Of a stretch of DNA of 64,000 nucleotides, positions 57,857-64,000 are shown in pieces; within the stretch, counting starts at the first letter, position 1; each line of letters begins with the position of its first letter. Under the pieces are notes generated by a model. The model made no database searches. It had not been told where the DNA came from and worked only from the letters and a program-made list of their open reading frames with translations. Position numbers and translations under genes: made by a program. The DNA comes from Bradyrhizobium sp. WBAH42 (lineage in GTDB: Bacteria > Pseudomonadota > Alphaproteobacteria > Rhizobiales > Xanthobacteraceae). Where the stretch lies: assembly GCF_024585265.1 (NCBI RefSeq), contig NZ_CP036533.1, positions 8,131,001-8,195,000 of the forward strand, read 5' to 3'.

Positions 57857-58118
57857 GTGAGTCAACAGCCAGAAGCTGCGACGGCCAACTGCCGGGCCCA
57901 ACCCAGATTTTGCAGCTTCATCTTCAGGAGTCTTCGGCTGCTCGCCCTGCGGCGCCTTGCTCCTGAGCGTAGCGAGCTGGGGCCTAATGAATCCCGGCGT
58001 GTCCGCATCAAGGGCCATTTGGTACTTTGACGCATCACGCGATGCCTTCTTGGGGACTTCCGCACCTCAGAATGGCCGCTATTTTCGTGGGAAATGAGTT
58101 ACCTCACGGAAGCATTTC

Positions 58119-58418
58119 ATGCAAAGACCGCCGCGTCATCCCGACGTTGCCGATAAGGCCCCGGAATGTGAAGAACTCACCGTTTACGATGAGGAGCACA
58201 TAATCACGTACCTGCGACTGCTTGATGCCAATGCTGAGGAAGCAGATTGGAAAGAAGTAGCCAGAATGGTGCTCCATATTGATCCGGATGCCGAACCTCA
58301 TCGGGCTCGACGGGCATGGGAATCGCATCTGCTCCGCGCGCAATGGATGACCGAAACTGGCTATCGTCATCTACTGCGCGGTGGCGCATCAAATCCATTT
58401 TTGTCACAGAAGCGGTGA
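58119..58418 (+). CDS. DUF2285 protein, QseM-like ICE regulator
   Basis: 99 residues. It begins MQRPPRHPDVADKAPE, and the core 'DEEHIITYLRLLDANAEEAD' and 'WKEVARMVLHIDPDAEPHRA' with 'YRHLLRGGA' matches DUF2285. In Mesorhizobium loti ICEMlSym, stand-alone DUF2285 proteins (QseM) block the activators TraR and FseA, and FseA itself carries a DUF2285 domain made by ribosomal frameshifting. No DUF6499 partner was found upstream here, so this is the stand-alone, QseM-like form or a remnant of the FseA second half. It implies that the island is, or derives from, an integrative conjugative element. Confidence 0.8.
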   Translation: MQRPPRHPDVADKAPECEELTVYDEEHIITYLRLLDANAEEADWKEVARMVLHIDPDAEPHRARRAWESHLLRAQWMTETGYRHLLRGGASNPFLSQKR

Positions 58419-59662
58419 CTGTAGCTTCATCGCTCGCCAGGCGCCACTGGCCGACTCCGAATGTATGCAAACTGTCGTCGCAACTCACGGCAATAGCTTC
58501 ACTGGAACAAAACGCGAAGCCGCGCGGCCCAACAGTTTTATTGCTTGCCCACACACCCTGACCAAACCCGACTCAAACCGCGAACAGGCCGTGACCATTC
58601 CGCTTTGTTCGTTCTCATAATGCGCGAGTCAGCGTTCTGAAATCCAGCGCGGACGAAGCGCTCTTACCGACGGCTAAGCTTCCATTACGAGTTGACGAGA
58701 GCTGCAGTATGACTCATGCTGCGTGTATCGCCTGATTGTTGATCAACGAACACAGGGGCCGCTGTAACGGCCCCTGTTGCTTTATTGACTGATCCGAACT
58801 GAGAGATAGATCCTCAGCCAGCCCAGCCATAAAGCGAGCGTGCCACGGAGGTTCATGGTTCTCGCCTTCTTTTTGTTGATCAACGTAGCGGCCATTCGCC
58901 TCGCGGCACCGTCAAGCTACCACGCTCTGCAGGCTCCAAGCGCATGGCTGGCCCGTGCAGCCGTTTTGCGGTGCTAACCCGTGGCAGACATCACTCTTGA
59001 TAGGATGTACGACGAACTAGAGGAGGATGATGGCGTACAGCGCCAGGGGCAAAGCCGAAAGCGTGACCCACAGAGCAGGTTCAAGCCACTTCGGTTCAGT
59101 GGGCAGGAATGGGTCGTACCACCGCAGCAACTGCCTCGCTGAGGGAAAAGCAAATCGGAAAAGGGTACGAAAAACGCTCATTGAAGTCCTTGCCGCAACT
59201 CAGTTCGCCTCTGCCTGATGACCGGGTGCAAAGGCTTCTTGCGCACCATTATCTTCGCGCACTTTGTTGGACGTATGCGCATGGCCTCGGTCACCGTCGT
59301 CTGGTGCTCGTCATAACCCGGCAAACAGTCGGGCGCCCAAGGCGACGCTCCTAGGTCGAATACGATTCTGGCAAATCCATATTGTTGCAAGGCCACGCGC
59401 ACTAGTTGAGCCATCGCGCGGTATTGCGCGCTGGTGAAGGTGCCCTTCGGGCCCCGCTGGAGCAGCACCGTCACGTGTTTCAGGTTGAAAGTGGGGGAAT
59501 CAGTGTCATTCGGCCTGCAATATTGACCCCCCGTATTGCCGCATCTGCGAATGTTACCGTGATGGCGCCATTGCCGATGACGATCCGATGTCGATTAATC
59601 GGTCGCGCCAGATGGCTTTCCCGGCTTGCTCGACGAGAGGGGCTGTGGTCGGGTCGGGCCCT
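58419..59662. other. Long stretch with a hairpin and weak frames
   Basis: No supported gene apart from a weak minus-strand frame at 59178-59474 (98 codons, containing 'VRVALQQYGFARIVFDLGAS') of unknown origin next to the IS3 remnant. Two copies of the palindrome TTGATCAA (near 58739 and 58873) flank the terminator hairpin. Confidence 0.4.
58753..58776 (+). terminator. Rho-independent terminator-like hairpin
   Basis: CAGGGGCCG-CTGTAA-CGGCCCCTG: a perfect 9-bp stem followed by a T-rich run (TTGCTTTATT). No intact gene ends just upstream, so it may belong to a lost gene. Confidence 0.75.
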
Positions 59663-59825
59663 CACGCCGTGCTTGCGGCATAGATCGGCGACCGACACCC
59701 CGGCCTCGTGCTCCTTCAAGATCCCGATAATCTGCTCTTCCGTAAAGCGGCTACGCTTCATGCTCTGGTCCTCGTCGTGGGCCAGAACGAACTTCAAACT
59801 GGATTAAGCCCCGGGGGCGAGGTCA
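59663..59825 (-). pseudogene. IS3-family left end with truncated orfA
   Basis: Reading leftward from 59825 it begins TGACCTCGCCCCCGG (terminal inverted repeat) and continues to an orfA start at 59761, 'MKRSRFTEEQIIGILKEHEA' then 'GVSVADLCRKHGV', where it breaks off after 33 codons into unrelated sequence. It is related to but distinct from the 184-bp blocks at 30960 and 48427. Confidence 0.8.
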
Positions 59826-60011
59826 GGGCAAGCGGAAAGAGAGGGCGCGCGCGGTGACGCTGCGGCCTACGCCGAAAGAATACTTAAAAAGTGCCGCCCC
59901 GCGATTTGGTATGGAGCGCGTCTTGGTTTGCGCCCGAAGTTGTTCGGATTCAACCCTTCTGATCGCGATCTAAGATAAGCCGTCCGCGAAGCGTCAGTAT
60001 TCTCCGAGTTG

Positions 60012-60794
60012 CTAATCGTTCACACCTGCGCCGAACGACGGAACCGCGGCGGACGGACAGGCCGCCTTCATCGAGAAGATCGCCTCAACTTCGCGACGCA
60101 TGGTGCCGTGGCATTCGCAGGCCGCTGCGACGAGCTTCAGTCGATCTATCTCTATATGCCCTCGTCGCTCGGATCTAATCGCTCCGAACGCGCGTAGACG
60201 GCGCATCAGTAACGTTACCGTCGTTCGTCGCACGCCGAGTATTTGCGACAGCGCCTCCTGAGTGAGCGGGAGCACATCGTCATCGATGCGGTCGCGAATG
60301 TGGAGAAGCCAACGCGCCATCCGTGCCTGCACCGGATGCCGGGCATTGCAGGCTCCGCCGCGTTGAAGCTGGGCCAGCATCGCCCTGACGTGGATCTGGA
60401 TCGCTTGCCGGATTGCGGGGCTGCGGCCGAATGCGGCATGAAATCGCGGTGCCGGGATTCGCGAGGCGATGCCTCCCGCACGGACGATTGCGGTGAGCGC
60501 ACAAGGCGCTGGTCCGAACACTGAAAGAGTGCCTATTGCTCCTTCGCGCCCAACTATAGCGGTAGCAGCGGTCTCGCCGTCCGCAAAGTCGACCATCAGC
60601 GAGATGGCACCACTATGAGGGAACAAGATATAGTCGACTCGGTCACCCTCTCGCGAAATCACCTCGTCCTGAGCGAGCGCAACAGTCTCCAATGATGGCG
60701 CCAGCAGATCGAAGTCGGCTGGCGGCAGCGTCGCCAAAAGACAGTTCCGAGTTCCCCCGATGCCCGTCACTTGGCGTGTCCCGCCGCGAAGCAT
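60012..60794 (-). CDS. Crp/Fnr-family transcriptional regulator
   Basis: 260 residues. The N-terminal cyclic-nucleotide-binding-type beta-roll is near residues 20-130 ('VISREGDRVDYILFPHSGAI', 'GREGAIGTLSVFG'). A dimerisation helix follows (AIRQAIQIHVRAMLAQLQRG), and a winged helix near residues 175-225 has the recognition segment 'LTQEALSQILGVRRTTVTLL'. The usual Fnr/FixK iron-sulfur cysteines are not evident, and the effector pocket is degenerate, so the ligand is unknown. Proteins of this subgroup are common in Bradyrhizobium. It is alone on the minus strand; targets unknown. Confidence 0.85.
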   Translation of the reverse strand: MLRGGTRQVTGIGGTRNCLLATLPPADFDLLAPSLETVALAQDEVISREGDRVDYILFPHSGAISLMVDFADGETAATAIVGREGAIGTLSVFGPAPCALTAIVRAGGIASRIPAPRFHAAFGRSPAIRQAIQIHVRAMLAQLQRGGACNARHPVQARMARWLLHIRDRIDDDVLPLTQEALSQILGVRRTTVTLLMRRLRAFGAIRSERRGHIEIDRLKLVAAACECHGTMRREVEAIFSMKAACPSAAVPSFGAGVND

Positions 60795-61703
60795 CTTCGG
60801 GTGGTGCTGAACGGGGGCCTCAGCATGGGAGTAGATCTGCTTTCGCGAAGCCGATCATGAACCAATTCAGTGACAAAGCGGTCTCACGCGACAATAAAAT
60901 CATCTCCTGCATGACGGAATTGTCGTCCGCGTCCTCGAGAGTTAGATGCAAGTCCGCTGCAGAGTATACAAGTGCAAAATAGGTATGGGTAACACCGTAC
61001 GCTCGGCCGCGAGCATGAACTTTACATAGCGTTCGTTCCAAACCAATGTGAAAGTCGAAGCGAAAGGATGCGCGCCGTTAGCAGCTCATCCAGCCGATCA
61101 GCCTGATGGGCGCGAGATGCGGGCGGAGCGCCGGCCACTCAAACAACAGACACTCTGGTAACCAGAAGCGGAAAGAGAGCGCGCGGAGAAATCAGGCAGC
61201 TTGCCTATGCAAGAAATGGAGACGTCTGATTCGGTCCATGCTCTTTTGTGCCTGAACGTAGACACTCTCGATAGTTCGGAAAAGGGGTGAACCGGGGAGG
61301 CGCGTAAGCCACTCAAGCAACAAACGCTGTGGTGAAATGAATAGTAAAAATGGAGACGTTCTCTTGCGCCGCCTCACGAGTGTAATCCGTTTGCCGTAGG
61401 CTGCGGCGCAGAGGAGATGATCCTCCCCTTCTCGGTGCGGGCTAAGATGACCCTCTGCGTGCGAGGGGAGGTCGCAACAAATGCCGCCCTTTTGGGCGGC
61501 ATTTGTGTATCGCTTCATCAATTCTCTCCTGCACTGCTCTTTGCCAGTAATTTCGTGGCCAAGCGACCAAGATTCGTTGTCCGCGGGTTGCCCAAAGAAC
61601 TGACAAAAACAATCTTCTCTGGCTTGTTATTGACTACTCCTGCGCACTGCGCAGCTCGACCGTTCTGTAGCGCTGTTGAGCGATTAATCGCCATTTTCAG
61701 CAC
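60795..61703. other. Intergenic region with an imperfect duplication
   Basis: No supported gene. Two stretches, about 61127-61185 and 61306-61360, are diverged copies (shared 'gccactcaa-caacaaac-ct-tggt' pattern). A minus-strand frame (61192-61521) lacks family features. Confidence 0.4.
61477..61506. terminator. Strong hairpin, probable terminator of the opine dehydrogenase gene
   Basis: ACAAATGCCGCCC-TTTT-GGGCGGCATTTGT: a perfect 13-bp stem. It lies about 200 bp past the stop of the minus-strand dehydrogenase gene and could work in both directions. Confidence 0.7.
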
Positions 61704-62861
61704 TCAATCCCCGCTCCGCGGACAATTCCTTGAACGGGTTGAGAGCCATAGCGGCCGAGTTGGAGCGGGTCGCTCACCCGTTTGAACGAACATGGCAAAC
61801 TCTTCAGATGTCATGTTGCCGAGGCCCAGGTTCGCCAGGGTACGCCCATGTGACAAGAATGAATTGTCTCTTAGCAGATGTTGGCCAAGTTCTGCGATCA
61901 ACTTCATTCGGCTCATCGACAATCCTTGCATCCTGCCCAATTCGATCATGGGAACGAGGCCGAACGGGATATCTTCAAGAATATATCTCGTCCGCAGGTC
62001 TTTCTGCCCCCTAATCTTCTCGTAGGCCGGGGTCTTGCGACAAATTTCGGAAAGGCTTTCGCCCTGCACGCCGTAAATTAATCGGTACAGCTCGCGCACA
62101 GAGGGCAAGTCAAAGCCGAACGACTTGCCAAGAGCTACGCGTTCCTGGTCGATATCTTCCGCAAAGGCTCCAATGGTCGGGGTGATACCTTCTGAATAGT
62201 AGAGCCAGTCGTGCTGAGATTCGATCATGGAGAGGTTAAAGATCGTGGGGGCCGGATGCATTATGACAGCGCCATTGGACAGGCCTGTTTCCAGGACATT
62301 TCTTCCACCCCGAATCTGCGGGAAGACCTCGTTGAGCAATTCCAGGATTTCGTGATTCTTGTTTGCCGGCAACGTGGCAAGTAATCCATCCTTCTTGATG
62401 GCAAGGATTTCGGCGTAACCAGGTTTTGAACTTCTGCACGCGTAGAGAAGATGATTGCTTTCCGCAACGGGGATATTTGCGGTGCAACCCGCATTTCGGA
62501 GAATCTCGCGGAATTCTATAGCGCCGCACATCGCACCCGGATGAAGGAAAACGATCTGCCCGTCAACCAAGTGCGAAGCGCACTTGGTTGCTACCTCAGC
62601 ATGCGCGGTTGCTGGGGTGACCACCACCACAACGTGGGCCCCTGCGAGCGCTTCGCCGATGTCCGTAGTCGCGAGTTCAAGTCCGCCAAAACCTTGGAGA
62701 GCGCCGTCAATATTAATCCCACCAAGTTTGTTTATCTCTTCAATTGTTCTCGCCGTTCTATTGTACAATCTAACGCGACATCCCATGATGGCTAGATGAC
62801 CAGCCATGGATTGACCACCATGTCCTCCACCTATGATTGCCCATATGATATCCTCTTTCAT
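61704..62861 (-). CDS. NAD/NADP octopine/nopaline (opine) dehydrogenase family protein
   Basis: 385 residues. The Rossmann domain opens with 'WAIIGGGHGGQSMAGHLA' and continues through 'AHVVVVVTPATAHAEVATKC' to a C-terminal opine-dehydrogenase domain with 'GLSNGAVIMHPAPTIFNLSM', where the His of 'MHPAP' is the expected catalytic residue. Such enzymes reductively join an amino acid to a keto acid. Relatives make opines or, in CntM-type systems, metallophores such as staphylopine. An EamA exporter gene lies just upstream on the same strand. No nicotianamine-synthase-like gene is in view, so an opine-like product is likelier than a known metallophore. Confidence 0.88.
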   Translation of the reverse strand: MKEDIIWAIIGGGHGGQSMAGHLAIMGCRVRLYNRTARTIEEINKLGGINIDGALQGFGGLELATTDIGEALAGAHVVVVVTPATAHAEVATKCASHLVDGQIVFLHPGAMCGAIEFREILRNAGCTANIPVAESNHLLYACRSSKPGYAEILAIKKDGLLATLPANKNHEILELLNEVFPQIRGGRNVLETGLSNGAVIMHPAPTIFNLSMIESQHDWLYYSEGITPTIGAFAEDIDQERVALGKSFGFDLPSVRELYRLIYGVQGESLSEICRKTPAYEKIRGQKDLRTRYILEDIPFGLVPMIELGRMQGLSMSRMKLIAELGQHLLRDNSFLSHGRTLANLGLGNMTSEEFAMFVQTGERPAPTRPLWLSTRSRNCPRSGD

Positions 62862-62884
62862 GGCGTAGAGTTCTATTTATGATT

Positions 62885-63103
62885 TTAGAGGATAGTGCCC
62901 CAAAGCGGATCTCGCGAGCGTAGTGACAGAGATTCGTCTGCTGGGCGGGCGGCTGCATAGCCGAAGGATCGGCGAACGCTGTTGAAAGCCGCGCAATCTA
63001 TGGCCTGCAGCGCATTCCTCTCAGCAATGATGTCAGGGTTACGTGGTGAGTTCCGTCGGCATTCTTGATCTCCGCAAAGCCCGTTGTGAAGTGCAAAGTT
63101 CAT
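62885..63103 (-). CDS. Possible small protein between exporter and dehydrogenase
   Basis: 72 codons starting MNFALHNGLCGDQECRRNSP; the ATG overlaps the exporter stop by four bases (ATGA) and the frame ends 23 bp before the dehydrogenase start. The position suits translational coupling, but the sequence has no known features. An alternative frame over the same bases reads 'GFAEIKNADGTHHVTLTSLL', which looks more protein-like, so this may be a decayed gene. Confidence 0.35.
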   Translation of the reverse strand: MNFALHNGLCGDQECRRNSPRNPDIIAERNALQAIDCAAFNSVRRSFGYAAARPADESLSLRSRDPLWGTIL

Positions 63104-63996
63104 CGTTGTCGCTCGTAGAAAGCAGTGACAAAGCCGGAGATAGTTATAACAACGATACCAAATAATTCGATCATGGTAGGAAGTTCACCCCAGATAATAA
63201 AACCGATACCAAGTGAGAAAACTAACGAGACATAACCGAAGGGCGCGACCATCGAAGCAGCCCCCAACTGGTAAGCCATCGTTACGAGGATCTGCCCGAT
63301 GCCGCCGACGAGCCCGATAGCAATCAAAATCGGTATATCAGCGAGTTCTGGCCAAACATTTGCAAAGGGCAAGGTGGCTGCGCCAACGACGACTCCCGCC
63401 AGTGTGAAATAGAAAGCGGTCGCAGTGCTTGACTCGGTATCAGCCATCCTGCGGATAAAAATCATCGCGAGGGCGGCAGTCAACGCGCCGGCCAGCGACA
63501 GAACAGCGCCGAGCGAGATGCCGCTAACATCTGGATGAACGACCAAAAGAACGCCAGCAAAGCCGATGATCACGCCGGCCCAGCGATGGAGCGGTACGGT
63601 TTCGCCAAGCATGAGAATAGCTAGGATCGTAACGAATAACGGTGCAACATAGCTTAGCGCCATGACTGTTGCTAACGGAATCATGCTGAGAGCGGTGAAA
63701 GTGAAGAACATCGAGCATATGCCAGCACCCGAGCGATAGAGATGAGCGCTAATCCGCCTAGTGCGCAGCTCCTGCCATCCGCTCAGCCGATATGCCAACC
63801 ACAACGTTGGGACCATAGCGAACAAGCTACGAACGAACAAAATCTGTCCAATTGGATACTGTGAACCCATTCCTTTGATAAGCGCCACCATAATGGTAAA
63901 AAGGGCGGCCGAAGCCAGACTACATCCGATAGCTTTATAGACAGCGACACGGTTTGAATTCACCAATGCAATCGGTCCGAGAGAAGACGTTTTCAT
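63100..63996 (-). CDS. EamA/DMT-family transporter
   Basis: 298 residues in two homologous halves with about ten membrane spans ('ALFTIMVALIKGMGSQYPIG', 'VMALSYVAPLFVTILAILML', 'LGIGFIIWGELPTMIELFGI'), the standard EamA layout. The start at 63996 lies close to the window end; an earlier start cannot be excluded but the length is normal. As the first gene of the opine-dehydrogenase unit, it probably exports the product, as CntI-type EamA proteins do for opine metallophores. That role is inferred from the neighbours. Confidence 0.85.
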   Translation of the reverse strand: MKTSSLGPIALVNSNRVAVYKAIGCSLASAALFTIMVALIKGMGSQYPIGQILFVRSLFAMVPTLWLAYRLSGWQELRTRRISAHLYRSGAGICSMFFTFTALSMIPLATVMALSYVAPLFVTILAILMLGETVPLHRWAGVIIGFAGVLLVVHPDVSGISLGAVLSLAGALTAALAMIFIRRMADTESSTATAFYFTLAGVVVGAATLPFANVWPELADIPILIAIGLVGGIGQILVTMAYQLGAASMVAPFGYVSLVFSLGIGFIIWGELPTMIELFGIVVITISGFVTAFYERQR

Positions 63997-64000
63997 ACGA

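Noticed and set aside
58735..58885. Two TTGATCAA palindromes as FixK/Fnr boxes
   Set aside because: The FixK box needs TTGAT-N4-ATCAA; these lack the central spacer and precede no gene.

Overview
The window reads as part of a Bradyrhizobium symbiosis island, most like the B. elkanii clade. Three things point there: an intact six-gene operon matching rtxACDEFG (rhizobitoxine synthesis); candidate type III effector genes behind tts-box promoters, including two NEL-domain ubiquitin ligases; and secreted pectin-degrading enzymes set among many broken insertion sequences. No tRNA, rRNA, CRISPR array or nod/nif structural gene was seen.

Layout. 1-5.6 kb is decayed mobile DNA: an IS110 transposase cut by the window edge, an IS256 remnant, a conjugation-type ATPase pseudogene and a Sel1-repeat pseudogene. 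6.5-10.8 kb holds two intact enzymes, a DUF3141 alpha/beta hydrolase and an M28-like peptidase. 11-13.1 kb is remnant DNA: IS256 and IS5 pieces and the N-terminal third of a ribonucleotide reductase. 13.7-18 kb carries two divergent NEL-type effectors, each with its own tts box. 18.8-22.3 kb carries a pectinesterase, a polygalacturonase and a tts box that now faces a decayed reading frame. 22.3-28 kb is mostly debris (lectin-like, LuxR and IS630 remnants) around an intact cold-shock gene. 28.1-30.4 kb is a 730-residue effector candidate with a tts box.

30.4-48.6 kb: a 184-bp IS3-type left end occurs at 30960 and again at 48427 in the same orientation with the same end points. These copies flank the rtx operon (32258-40280), a GNAT acetyltransferase, small hypothetical genes and fragments of threonine dehydrogenase and an ABC ATPase. 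The operon has overlapping or closely spaced genes: a fused aminotransferase/sulfhydrylase, a desaturase, a glutamine amidotransferase, an exporter, an ATP-grasp ligase and a glutamine-synthetase-like ligase.

49.2-57.9 kb stands out because every main gene is intact: an HNH nuclease with an extra N-terminal domain, a membrane pentapeptide-repeat protein, two secreted proteins of unknown function, and a small winged-helix-like protein next to a membrane-anchored subtilisin-like protease. This is the best candidate here for an undescribed module. 58-64 kb has a DUF2285 protein resembling the ICE regulator QseM, a Crp/Fnr regulator, and an opine-dehydrogenase-family gene with an EamA exporter, which together suggest synthesis and export of an opine-like compound.

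All family assignments come from motifs read by eye; no database search was run. Decayed genes were reconstructed by joining reading frames by hand, so their ends are approximate.
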